Notes under the pieces: generated by a model
Told to the model about the DNA's origin: nothing
What the model saw: only the letters and a program-made list of their open reading frames with translations
Databases searched by the model: none
Part shown: positions 34,919 to 43,456 of the stretch, one piece after another
Layout of the letters: the number at the start of each line of letters is the position of its first letter
Position numbering within the stretch: the stretch's first letter is position 1
Source: Pseudomonas fluorescens
GTDB lineage: Bacteria > Pseudomonadota > Gammaproteobacteria > Pseudomonadales > Pseudomonadaceae
Assembly (NCBI RefSeq): GCF_003732425.1
Contig: NZ_MOBX01000015.1
Location: forward strand, 142,303-206,302
Direction of reading: 5' to 3'
Length of the DNA: 64,000 nucleotides
Program-made: the position numbers and the translations under genes

Positions 34919-36253
34919 ATGCCGAAACCTGCCATTGCGCTCGACTTATTATTGCTGCCGACCTGGCTGGTACCCGTCGAACCGGCAGGCGTCGTGCTCA
35001 AGGAGCACGGCCTGGGCATCCGCGACGGTCGCATCGTGTTTATCGGCCCCCGCGCCGAAGCATTGAAGTGTAACGCTACAGAAGTCCGCGAATTGCCGGA
35101 CGTGCTGCTCGCTCCAGGCCTGATCAATGCACACGGCCATGCGGCAATGACGCTGTTCCGTGGCCTGGCCGACGATCTGCCGCTGATGACCTGGCTGGAA
35201 AACCACATCTGGCCGGCCGAAGCCAAATGGGTCGATGAAGATTTCGTCCGTGATGGCACCGACCTGGCCATCGCCGAGCAGATCAAAGGTGGCATCACCT
35301 GTTTCTCGGACATGTATTTCTTCCCGAAAGTCGCCAGCGAGCGCGTGCACAACAGCGGCATTCGCGCGCAGATCGCCATTCCGATCCTCGATTTCCCGAT
35401 TCCGGGCGCCAGCAGCGCCGATGAAGCCATTCGTCAGGGCGTTGAATTGTTCGGCGATCTGAAGCATCACGAACGCATCAAGATCACCTTCGGCCCCCAT
35501 GCACCGTACACCGTCGGCGACGAGAACCTCGAGAAAATCCGCGTGATTGCCGAGGAGCTCGACGCTTCGATCCATATGCATGTCCACGAAACCACTTTCG
35601 AAGTCCAGCAGGCGCTGGAGCAGCGCGGCGAACGTCCGCTCGCGCGCCTCGGTCGTCTGGGCCTGCTTGGCCCGCGCTTCCAGGCCGTGCACATGACCCA
35701 GATCAGCGATGACGACCTGGCGTTGCTGGTAGAAAGCAACACCAGCGTGATCCACTGCCCGGAATCGAACCTCAAACTGGCCAGCGGTTTCTGCCCGGTC
35801 GAGCGTTTGTGGCAGGCTGGCGTCAATGTCGCGGTCGGCACCGATGGCGCGGCGAGCAACAATGATCTCGACCTGCTCGGCGAAACCCGCACCGCCGCCC
35901 TGCTGGCCAAAGCCGTCGCCGGTTCGGCCACGGCGCTGGACGCCCATCGCGCACTGCGCATGGCCACCCTGAATGGCGCGCGGGCGCTGGGGATCGAAGC
36001 GCAAGTCGGCTCGCTGGAGATCGGCAAAGCCGCGGACATGGTCGCTTTCGACCTGTCCGGTCTGGCGCAGCAACCGGTGTATGACCCGGTTTCGCAGCTT
36101 ATATATGCCACCGGTCGCGATTGCGTGAAACATCTGTGGGTCGCCGGCAAACAACTGCTCGACGACCGGCGCCTGACGCGCATGGACGAAGAGCAACTGG
36201 GCGCCACCGCCCGGACCTGGGGCCAGCGCATCAGCGGCCATACCGAATCGTAA
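34919..36253 (+). CDS. mtaD: 5-methylthioadenosine / S-adenosylhomocysteine deaminase (TRZ/ATZ family)
   Basis: A 444-residue amidohydrolase starting at the ATG at 34919 (MPKPAIALDLLLLPTW). Metal ligands are visible in APGLINAHGHAAMTLFRG, HMHVHETTFEV and GTDGAASNNDLDLLGE. The family deaminates MTA/SAH to inosine forms; older annotation calls it N-ethylammeline chlorohydrolase. The frame is open far upstream to 33719, but that part is antisense to mtnA. The neighbour mtnA supports a role in methylthioadenosine salvage. Confidence 0.92.
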   Translation: MPKPAIALDLLLLPTWLVPVEPAGVVLKEHGLGIRDGRIVFIGPRAEALKCNATEVRELPDVLLAPGLINAHGHAAMTLFRGLADDLPLMTWLENHIWPAEAKWVDEDFVRDGTDLAIAEQIKGGITCFSDMYFFPKVASERVHNSGIRAQIAIPILDFPIPGASSADEAIRQGVELFGDLKHHERIKITFGPHAPYTVGDENLEKIRVIAEELDASIHMHVHETTFEVQQALEQRGERPLARLGRLGLLGPRFQAVHMTQISDDDLALLVESNTSVIHCPESNLKLASGFCPVERLWQAGVNVAVGTDGAASNNDLDLLGETRTAALLAKAVAGSATALDAHRALRMATLNGARALGIEAQVGSLEIGKAADMVAFDLSGLAQQPVYDPVSQLIYATGRDCVKHLWVAGKQLLDDRRLTRMDEEQLGATARTWGQRISGHTES

Positions 36254-36309
36254 ACACCCCGGCGCAAATGCCGGGGCTACAGCACTTTTAAAGTTTTAGA
36301 GGATTGAAC

Positions 36310-37008
36310 ATGAGCAACGTCGACCACGCCGAAATCGCCAAATTCGAAGCCCTGGCCCATCGCTGGTGGGACCGCGAAAGCGAGTTCAAACCACTGCACG
36401 ACATCAACCCGCTGCGGGTCAACTGGATTGACGAGCGGGTCAATCTGGCCGGCAAGAAAGTCCTCGACGTCGGTTGCGGCGGCGGCATCCTCAGCGAAGC
36501 CATGGCCCAGCGTGGCGCCACCGTAATGGGTATCGACATGGGCGAAGCGCCGCTGGCGGTCGCGCAACTGCATCAGCTGGAATCCGGCGTCAGCGTCGAA
36601 TACCGCCAGATCACCGCCGAAGCCCTGGCCGAAGAAATGCCCGAGCAGTTCGACGTGGTCACTTGCCTGGAAATGCTCGAGCACGTGCCGGATCCGTCGT
36701 CGGTGATCCGCGCCTGTTTCCGCATGGTCAAGCCGGGTGGCCAGGTGTTCTTCTCGACCATCAACCGCAACCCGAAGGCGTACCTGTTCGCCATCGTCGG
36801 CGCCGAATACATCATGAAGCTGCTGCCGCGTGGCACCCACGACTTCAAGAAATTCATCCGCCCGTCCGAGCTGGGTGCCTGGAGCCGCATGGCCGGCCTG
36901 ACCGTCAAGGACATCATCGGCCTGACCTACAACCCGCTGACCAAGCACTACAAGCTCGCCAACGACGTTGACGTCAACTACATGATCCAGACCCTGCGCG
37001 AGGAGTAA
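36310..37008 (+). CDS. ubiG: Ubiquinone biosynthesis O-methyltransferase
   Basis: A 232-residue class I SAM methyltransferase starting at the ATG at 36310, with GAGG 8 bp upstream. The SAM motif is VLDVGCGGGILSEAMA, with FDVVTCLEMLEHVPDP and FFSTINRN, the UbiG fingerprint. It carries out both O-methylation steps of ubiquinone synthesis. mupP follows after 4 bp. Confidence 0.97.
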   Translation: MSNVDHAEIAKFEALAHRWWDRESEFKPLHDINPLRVNWIDERVNLAGKKVLDVGCGGGILSEAMAQRGATVMGIDMGEAPLAVAQLHQLESGVSVEYRQITAEALAEEMPEQFDVVTCLEMLEHVPDPSSVIRACFRMVKPGGQVFFSTINRNPKAYLFAIVGAEYIMKLLPRGTHDFKKFIRPSELGAWSRMAGLTVKDIIGLTYNPLTKHYKLANDVDVNYMIQTLREE

Positions 37009-37012
37009 GCCG

Positions 37013-37684
37013 ATGGCGATCAGAGCAGTTCTTTTCGACATGGACGGCACCCTGCTCGACACGGCGCCGGACTTCATCGCCATCTGCCAGGCCATGCGCG
37101 CCGATCGTGGCTTGCCGCCAATGAACGACAAGCACATCCGCGACGAGATCTCCGGTGGCGCCAAAGCCATGGTCGCGGTGACGTTCTCGATGGACCCGGA
37201 ATCGCCGGGCTTCGAAGAACTTCGCCTGGAGTTCCTCGAGCGCTATCTGGTCGGCTGCGCCGTGCACAGCAAACTGTTCGACGGCATGGGCGAATTGCTC
37301 GCCGATATCGAAAAGGCCAACCTGATCTGGGGCGTGGTCACCAACAAGCCGCTGCGTTTTGCCGAGCCGATCATGCAGCAACTGGGATTGGCTGAGCGTT
37401 CGGCCTTGCTGATCTGCCCGGATCACGTGAAGAACAGCAAGCCGGATCCGGAGCCGTTGATCCTTGCGTGCAAAATGCTTGATCTGGATCCGTCGACGGT
37501 GCTGTTTGTCGGCGATGATCTGCGTGATATCGAATCGGGACGCGATGCCGGCACGAAAACGGCGGCGGTGACATTCGGCTACATCCACCCGGACGACAAC
37601 CCGCGGCATTGGGGCGCGGATGTGGTGGTGGATCATCCGTCGGAGTTGCGCAAGGTGCTCGATAGCGCGCTTTGCAGTTGCTGA
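37013..37684 (+). CDS. mupP: MupP, N-acetylmuramic acid 6-phosphate phosphatase
   Basis: A 223-residue HAD phosphatase: nucleophile motif FDMDGTLLDTAPDF, VTNKPLRFAEPI and FVGDDLRDIESGRDAG. Related to phosphoglycolate phosphatase, but pseudomonads carry MupP of the murein-recycling bypass (with AmgK/MurU) at exactly this position after ubiG. Loss of this route raises fosfomycin sensitivity in pseudomonads. Confidence 0.9.
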   Translation: MAIRAVLFDMDGTLLDTAPDFIAICQAMRADRGLPPMNDKHIRDEISGGAKAMVAVTFSMDPESPGFEELRLEFLERYLVGCAVHSKLFDGMGELLADIEKANLIWGVVTNKPLRFAEPIMQQLGLAERSALLICPDHVKNSKPDPEPLILACKMLDLDPSTVLFVGDDLRDIESGRDAGTKTAAVTFGYIHPDDNPRHWGADVVVDHPSELRKVLDSALCSC

Positions 37685-37690
37685 TCAAGG

Positions 37691-37768
37691 TCAAAAGATC
37701 GCAGCCTGCGACAGCTCCTACAGATCATCACTGTCCTGTAGGAGCTGCCGCAGGCTGCGATCTTTTAG
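37691..37768. repeat. REP pair (REPIN), family B
   Basis: AAAAGATCGCAGCCTGCGAC and the inverse TAGGAGCTGCCGCAGGCTGC with GATCTTTT, separated by ~17 bp, between mupP and the yciK-like gene. Confidence 0.9.
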
Positions 37769-37792
37769 CTATTAACGGATTGTGAGGTTTTT

Positions 37793-38533
37793 ATGTTTGA
37801 TTATTCCGCTCGTCCCGAATTGCTCAAGGATCGGGTCATTCTGGTCACCGGTGCCGGTCGTGGCATTGGCGCGGCTGCCGCGAAAACCTATGCGGCCCAC
37901 GGCGCGACCGTGTTGCTACTGGGCAAGACCGAAGCAAATCTGACCCAGGTCTACGACGAGATCGAGGCCGCCGGCCATCCGCAACCGGCCGTGATTCCGT
38001 TCAACCTGGAAACCGCCCTGCCCCATCAATACGATGAGCTGGCGGCAATGATCGAGACCGAGTTCGGCCACCTCGACGGCCTGCTGCACAACGCTTCGAT
38101 CATCGGCCCGCGCACGCCGATCGAGCAGTTGTCCGGCGAAAACTTCATGCGTGTCATGCAGGTTAACGTCAACGCCATGTTTATGCTGACCAGCACCTTG
38201 TTGCCGCTGCTCAAGCTGTCGCAGGATGCCTCCGTGGTGTTCACCTCCAGCAGCGTCGGACGCAAGGGCCGTGCTTACTGGGGCGCCTACGGCGTGTCGA
38301 AGTTCGCCACCGAAGGCCTGATGCAAACCCTGGCCGACGAAGTCGACGGCGTCGCGCCAGTACGCTCCAACAGCATCAACCCGGGTGGCACGCGCACCAG
38401 CATGCGCGCCCAGGCGTATCCGGGGGAAAACCCGTTGAACAATCCGACGCCTGAGGAAATCATGCCGGTCTACCTGTACCTGATGGGGCCGGACAGCACC
38501 GGCATCAACGGCCAGGCGTTCAACGCGCAGTAA
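37793..38533 (+). CDS. YciK-family short-chain oxidoreductase
   Basis: A 246-residue classical SDR with TGAGRGIG, HNAS, catalytic Ser in FTSSSVG and YGVSK (Tyr-X-X-X-Lys). It matches the E. coli YciK type, whose substrate is not settled. Conserved downstream of ubiG-mupP in pseudomonads. Confidence 0.9.
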   Translation: MFDYSARPELLKDRVILVTGAGRGIGAAAAKTYAAHGATVLLLGKTEANLTQVYDEIEAAGHPQPAVIPFNLETALPHQYDELAAMIETEFGHLDGLLHNASIIGPRTPIEQLSGENFMRVMQVNVNAMFMLTSTLLPLLKLSQDASVVFTSSSVGRKGRAYWGAYGVSKFATEGLMQTLADEVDGVAPVRSNSINPGGTRTSMRAQAYPGENPLNNPTPEEIMPVYLYLMGPDSTGINGQAFNAQ

Positions 38534-38893
38534 CCATACGTCGCTTTTGTTGCCGCGGCAGATTCCTGTCGCGGCTGGTATTTGCCGCTCACGGCTGTCA
38601 TACACCAGTCAATTTTCCAGCACCTTCCTTCCTTCTAGCCAGCCAAGCCATTGATTACAAACGGTTTAAATAAAACCGAACCGAATGGCACGACTTTCGC
38701 TCTAATTTCCTTCAAAGCATGCCGTGTGAAGGCACTGGGGCAAGGCCGATTTCGATAGCTGACTATTCGTCTTCAGGCAGACTAAACTTACGCCAAATGT
38801 CCTACGGGACTGATGGATCAGTATGACGCGCAGCCCATAGCCGCTCTCACCCAGCCTGTAAGACAGACTTACTGCTTTAGGGGCTCACGCCAT
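38534..38893. other. Intergenic region before the diguanylate cyclase
   Basis: A 360-bp gene-free stretch. 38555-38595 carries a short imperfect stem (GCCGCG...CGCGGC) that may end the yciK transcript. 38686-38701 holds a sigma-54-like promoter. An in-frame start for the following gene at 38813 is also possible. Confidence 0.5.
38686..38701 (+). promoter_or_regulatory. Putative sigma-54 (RpoN) promoter
   Basis: TGGCACGACTTTCGCT matches the -24/-12 consensus TGGCAC-N5-TTGCT except T to C at one base of the -12 element, with invariant GG and GC correctly spaced by 10 bp. Transcription would start near 38712 and give a leader of about 180 nt to the GGDEF gene. Confidence 0.55.
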
Positions 38894-39820
38894 ATGAAAT
38901 CACCCTCCCAGACCAATGCAATTGACTTTGACAGTGCCAAATTGCAACGCCTGGGCTTTGGTCAACTGCCTCCCCTCCTGGAGCGACCGGCCAGCCTGGC
39001 GCAACTGCGCCAGCAAATGAGCCTGCAACTGCAAACCAGCCTCGAACCGCAACGCATCCTCGGTCTGTTTTTCCGCGAAGTTCAGCGCCTCGTGCCGCTG
39101 GACGCCTTGAGCTACGCGCACAAGGGCAGTGACCTGCGCCTGGAGTTCGGCGCTCGCGGCCATCACTCGATCAGCTACACCTTGAGCCACGAAGGCGAGC
39201 ACATGGGCGAACTGGTGTTCCGCCGCAATCAACGCTTCAACGACGAGGAACAAGGTCAGCTGGAATCGCTGCTGTCCTCCCTGCTGTACCCGATGCGCAA
39301 CGCGCTGCTTTATCGCGAGGCGACTCAGAGTGCCCTGCGCGATCCGCTGACCGGCGCCGGCAACCGCATCGCCATGGAGCAAACCCTGCAGCGGGAGATC
39401 GATATGTCTCGCCGACATCAACAACCGTTGTCGCTGCTGATGCTCGATATCGACCACTTCAAACGAGTCAACGACAGCCATGGCCACAGCGCCGGCGATG
39501 ACGTGCTTAAAGCCATCGCAGCGACAATCAAGGCGCAACTGCGCAACGTCGACATGGTGTTCCGTTACGGTGGCGAAGAGTTTCTGGTGCTGCTGTCCAA
39601 CACCAGCCGGGATGCGGCGGCAATGGTCGGCGAACGCCTGCGTTATGCGACGCAGGCAGCCGAATACTATGCGGATGGACAGTTGATTGAATTGACGGTG
39701 AGCCTGGGATGTTCGACGTTGTTGCCGGGCGAATCGGCCGACAGCTTGCTGCGTCGCGCCGACAGTGCGCTGTATGTCGCCAAGCGCGAGGGTCGCAACC
39801 GCTTGGCGATGGCGGGCTAA
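38894..39820 (+). CDS. GGDEF diguanylate cyclase
   Basis: A 308-residue protein (start MKSPSQTNAIDF at 38894). Residues ~30-140 form a GAF-like sensor without clear membrane segments. The C-terminal GGDEF domain has DPLTGAGNRIAM, LLMLDIDHFKRVNDSHGH and active site RYGGEEF. An RNVD allosteric I-site sits five residues before GGEEF, so product inhibition by c-di-GMP is expected. The soluble architecture suggests a cytosolic enzyme. A start at 38813 would add 27 unremarkable residues. Confidence 0.93.
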   Translation: MKSPSQTNAIDFDSAKLQRLGFGQLPPLLERPASLAQLRQQMSLQLQTSLEPQRILGLFFREVQRLVPLDALSYAHKGSDLRLEFGARGHHSISYTLSHEGEHMGELVFRRNQRFNDEEQGQLESLLSSLLYPMRNALLYREATQSALRDPLTGAGNRIAMEQTLQREIDMSRRHQQPLSLLMLDIDHFKRVNDSHGHSAGDDVLKAIAATIKAQLRNVDMVFRYGGEEFLVLLSNTSRDAAAMVGERLRYATQAAEYYADGQLIELTVSLGCSTLLPGESADSLLRRADSALYVAKREGRNRLAMAG

Positions 39821-39844
39821 GTCTTTCCAGACACCAAAGAACAG

Positions 39845-39933
39845 TGTGGGAGCGAGCCTGCTCGCGAATGCGATATGCCATTCAACATGAGTTGACTGAC
39901 ACACCGCTTTCGCGAGCAGGCTCGCTCCCACAT
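39845..39933. repeat. REP pair (REPIN), family A
   Basis: GTGGGAGCGAGCCTGCTCGC and its inverse flank ~45 bp between two convergent genes. The pair may also serve as a transcription stop for both. Confidence 0.92.
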
Positions 39934-39954
39934 TGGTTTTGCGTGAAGCCGAAA

Positions 39955-40749
39955 TCAGCTTTCGACTACAGTTCTGCGCTCTCGGTTGACCAGCAAGCGT
40001 TCCGACGTTTCCAGTTGCATGCAACGCTCCAGAAACAGATACATGTAGTCGTAGCTCTTGCAGACGGCCTGACGCAACTCGGCCTGCAACGCTTTGCTCG
40101 GGTTCATCCCGGCCAGGGTGCAGATAATTTCCAGCGCTTCCCAAGGATGGGCGTCGTCGTACTGAGCGTGCATCTTCAGCCACTTCATCGCGCGCTTGCG
40201 ATCCTCTTCGGGAAACGCTGCGGCATACACGCCCGTGGAGCAGACCAGCGCCGACCACTCCCCGGTCGCGCCTTCGATCGCATAATTGGTGGCCGCGATG
40301 GCCACGATCAGCGAATCCGCTGAGCTGGTGTGCCAGCACCAATGACTCAAGGCATGCAACTCGGGCGGCACATGCTGGGCCTGGAGGTCTTCCAGGCTGA
40401 CGCCATGGGCACGACTCCAGTGCACCCAGTAATCCGCGTGATTGAGTTCAACACGGATATTGCGCATCAGCCAGCGCCGCGCCATGTCTTCACCCGGGTG
40501 ACGGGCAAACCTGGTTTTGGTGAGGTTCTGCGCCATGTACAACGCGAACTGCTCAACCACCGGCCAGCCCCCGATCAGGTACTGACGCATGGTTCTGGCG
40601 CTGAGCTTGTTATCACGCATGCGCAGGTAAAGTTCATGTTCGACAACCCGGCGCTTGCTCTCGCTGCAATCCTGAATCAGCTGTTGTGCCCAGCCAGGAT
40701 AACTTGCAGCTTCCATGAGTGGTCCGGTTCGGTTGAATGTGTCGATCAC
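39955..40749 (-). CDS. TenA/PqqC-like helical protein (iron-containing redox-enzyme type)
   Basis: A 264-residue all-helical protein of the TenA/heme-oxygenase-like fold. His/Glu pairs suited to metal binding are seen in VVEHELYLRMRDN, RNIRVELNHADYWVHW and YAIEGATGEWSALV. Annotated in related genomes as TenA-family protein; the substrate is unknown. Start placed at a GTG at 40749 with AGGAG 8 bp upstream; MEAASYPGW at 40716 is an alternative. Followed at its 3' side by a REPIN and the convergent cyclase gene. Confidence 0.75.
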   Translation of the reverse strand: MIDTFNRTGPLMEAASYPGWAQQLIQDCSESKRRVVEHELYLRMRDNKLSARTMRQYLIGGWPVVEQFALYMAQNLTKTRFARHPGEDMARRWLMRNIRVELNHADYWVHWSRAHGVSLEDLQAQHVPPELHALSHWCWHTSSADSLIVAIAATNYAIEGATGEWSALVCSTGVYAAAFPEEDRKRAMKWLKMHAQYDDAHPWEALEIICTLAGMNPSKALQAELRQAVCKSYDYMYLFLERCMQLETSERLLVNRERRTVVES

Positions 40750-40795
40750 TGTTCGGCTCCTTTTGATTTGTGATTGTAAGGATCGGCGAGAGACT

Positions 40796-43255
40796 TCAAC
40801 GGAACGTGCCAGGCGCCTTGAACAACAGCGGTTGCGGTCTGGCGGGCCGACTTTGCAAACTGTCACAGGTAAACAACTGTGGGCGTTCTATAACATAACC
40901 CTGAGCGTAATCCACACCAATTTCAAGCAATGCCTGCTCGATCTGGGTTGTTTCAACAAACTCGGCAATTGTCTGCTTACCCATGACATGCCCGATGTGA
41001 TTGATCACTTCGACCATTGCGCGGTTAATCGGGTCGTCCAGCATATCCTTTACGAAACTCCCGTCGATCTTCAGGAAGTCTACAGGCAAATGTTTCAGAT
41101 AAGCGAATGAAGACATTCCGGCGCAAAAGTCATCTAACGAAAAATAGCAACCTAAGCCTTTGAGTTCATTAATAAATCGGATTGCACTGCCGAGATTTGA
41201 AATTGCACTGGTTTCTGTAATTTCAAAACAAATCATTTCAGGCGGTATTGCGTAGTTAACAAACTGTTCTCGCAGAAAGTTCAAAAACGCGTCATCTCCT
41301 ATAGTAATGCCTGACAGATTAATCGCACACATTGCTAAAGGCGCTTCATGTTCTTGTGCAATACATTGAGCAATAACCTTAAATACGTTCTGAACTACCC
41401 AACGGTCCAGTTGACTCATCAAGCCATAGCGCTCGGCCGCCGGAATGAAACTGTCCGGCAAGATCATCCGCCCGGCTTCATCGTGCAAACGCAGGAGAAT
41501 CTCGATGTGCCCACCCTTGTCGTCACCCGGCTTGAGCGGTGCGATTTCCTGGGCGTACAGGCAAAAGCGGTTTTCTTCCAGCGCCATGTGCAGGCGTTGC
41601 ACCCAGGCCATCTCACCAAAGCGCAGCGACAGCTCGGAATCGTCAGCGTGATAGACCTGCACGCGGTTGCGGCCCTTTTCCTTGGCCATGTAGCAGGCCA
41701 TATCGGCGGCGCGCAATGAGGCTTCAAGGGTCGTCGGGATCTGCGCGATATGCACCAGGCCAATGCTCACCGTGGTCAGGAACGGCCGGCCCTTCCAGAC
41801 AAAGTGCAGATTCTGCACAGTCTGGCGCAGCGCCTCGGCAATCTTTTCCGCCGCATCCGGTGCGCAGTTCTCCAGCAAAATGCCGAACTCATCACCGCCG
41901 AGTCGCGCCAGCGTATCGCCCTCGCGCAGCCCCGATTGCAGCAGCGTACAAATGTGTCGCAACAGCTCATCGCCGGCAGCGTGACCACAGGTGTCGTTGA
42001 CCAGTTTGAACTGATCGAGATCGAGGAACATCAGAGCATGCCGCCCGGAATGGCGCGAGAGCTTGTGCAGCGCCTGTTCCAGGCGATATTCGAACTCACG
42101 ACGGTTGGCCAGCCCGGTCAGTGCGTCATGGGTGGCCTGCCACGATAGATTGGCGATGTATTGCCGCTCCTGTGTCATGTCGTGCAACACCAACACCGTG
42201 CCGCTGACCTTGCCGGCATTGCGGATCGGCGCGCCGACCAGGGTCACTGACAACGTTGTGCCATCGAGGCGCTGGATCAGTTTCGAATGCTCGCTGCCGC
42301 CAGTGAGCTTGCCGCTGAGAATGTGCTCGATCAGGGTCAGCCCTTCAGACTGGGCGTTGTCGTCGAGCAGATTGAACAATGCCGCCAGCGGCAAACCCGC
42401 CGCCTGTTCGGCCTTCCAGTGGGTCATGGCTTCAGCGGCCGGGTTCATGTAATCGATGGCACCGCTGACGTCGGTGGTGATGACGCCATCACCGATCGAA
42501 TGCAAGGTAACGTGCGCCCGATCCTTCTCCAGTTGCAGTGCCTCGGCAAAGGCATGGCGCTGTTTGAGCAACTTGTGCGTGCGCCACAGGGCCAGCACGA
42601 TCAGCCCCAGCGCCGTGGCGAGATTGGTCAATAGCAGCAGCCGCAGGATCATCCGCGAGCCTTCGCCCAGGGCATCGCTGAAGGCTTTCGCTGCCGGGGT
42701 CACGCCATCGTTGATGGCGAAAATCCGCGCCTTCCAGCGCTGGATATCGGCGTTACTGGCGGTGTTCTGCGAAATGCTGCGGTGCATCTCTTGCGCCACG
42801 TTATCCAGCTCAACCAGATAGGCGTCACCGACCGTCCAGCGGTCAATCGCGGTCTCCAGATAACTGAAATGGCGGAAGTTGAGGTACAGCCAGATCACGC
42901 TGGAAACGTCGTCCGGGTGGTTGCCACCCTTGAGAATGCCTTCGCGCGCCGCAGCCAGATCCGGCGGCTGATGATCCAGCGCCAGACGCAACTGGTGCCC
43001 GCCTTGCGGCACGGCAATCGCGGTGCGGTACTTGAGGAAGATCGCCTCGTCGCGGCTGTCGGCGTAGAGATTGAGATAGTAGATCGCGTCTTTCTGGCCC
43101 TTGGACCAGAGGCTTTCGCCGGCGACGTAACCGCGAACCGCCGAGAGCACGTAAAGACTCACGCCGCCCAATAACGCTTGAAACAACACGACGGCAATAA
43201 ATGGCCAGACGATGCCCAACAACCGTGGCGTTCCGAGAGTCCGCTTTTGCTTCAT
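40796..43255 (-). CDS. rbdA: RbdA-like membrane PAS-GGDEF-EAL c-di-GMP enzyme
   Basis: 819 residues. Two membrane helices (about 12-35 and 203-225) bracket a periplasmic helical sensor. A PAS domain (~245-360, LHSIGDGVITTDVSGAIDYMN) precedes GGDEF (LARLGGDEFG, intact) and EAL. The EAL motif reads EILLRL, and catalytic residues are kept: Asn in INLSG, Glu in FEITETS, DD in SLDDFC, Lys in LKIDG and Gln in AQGYVIE. The Gly of DDFG is Cys. Domain order, length and position next to the ABC exporter gene fit P. aeruginosa RbdA, a phosphodiesterase promoting biofilm dispersal; the GGDEF domain of that protein acts as GTP sensor. Confidence 0.85.
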   Translation of the reverse strand: MKQKRTLGTPRLLGIVWPFIAVVLFQALLGGVSLYVLSAVRGYVAGESLWSKGQKDAIYYLNLYADSRDEAIFLKYRTAIAVPQGGHQLRLALDHQPPDLAAAREGILKGGNHPDDVSSVIWLYLNFRHFSYLETAIDRWTVGDAYLVELDNVAQEMHRSISQNTASNADIQRWKARIFAINDGVTPAAKAFSDALGEGSRMILRLLLLTNLATALGLIVLALWRTHKLLKQRHAFAEALQLEKDRAHVTLHSIGDGVITTDVSGAIDYMNPAAEAMTHWKAEQAAGLPLAALFNLLDDNAQSEGLTLIEHILSGKLTGGSEHSKLIQRLDGTTLSVTLVGAPIRNAGKVSGTVLVLHDMTQERQYIANLSWQATHDALTGLANRREFEYRLEQALHKLSRHSGRHALMFLDLDQFKLVNDTCGHAAGDELLRHICTLLQSGLREGDTLARLGGDEFGILLENCAPDAAEKIAEALRQTVQNLHFVWKGRPFLTTVSIGLVHIAQIPTTLEASLRAADMACYMAKEKGRNRVQVYHADDSELSLRFGEMAWVQRLHMALEENRFCLYAQEIAPLKPGDDKGGHIEILLRLHDEAGRMILPDSFIPAAERYGLMSQLDRWVVQNVFKVIAQCIAQEHEAPLAMCAINLSGITIGDDAFLNFLREQFVNYAIPPEMICFEITETSAISNLGSAIRFINELKGLGCYFSLDDFCAGMSSFAYLKHLPVDFLKIDGSFVKDMLDDPINRAMVEVINHIGHVMGKQTIAEFVETTQIEQALLEIGVDYAQGYVIERPQLFTCDSLQSRPARPQPLLFKAPGTFR

Positions 43256-43456
43256 GAGATCCCTTGCGCAAGCACTGCCAGATGAACACCGGAAAATCCC
43301 GCTCCTGACAGCTCAGCCTAGGCTAATTTTCGCCAAGTCAAAGGGACAGCTTGGCCGTCCTCCAGATCGATTGTGCAAAGGGCGGGACTGTGCGGGCGTT
43401 CCGAGTGATTTTACTCAATGCAATTCAAGCACTAAGCACAGAAACCGGCACGAAAC

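Noticed and set aside
34949..36241. 430-codon minus-strand frame
   Set aside because: Antisense to mtaD, without recognisable motifs.
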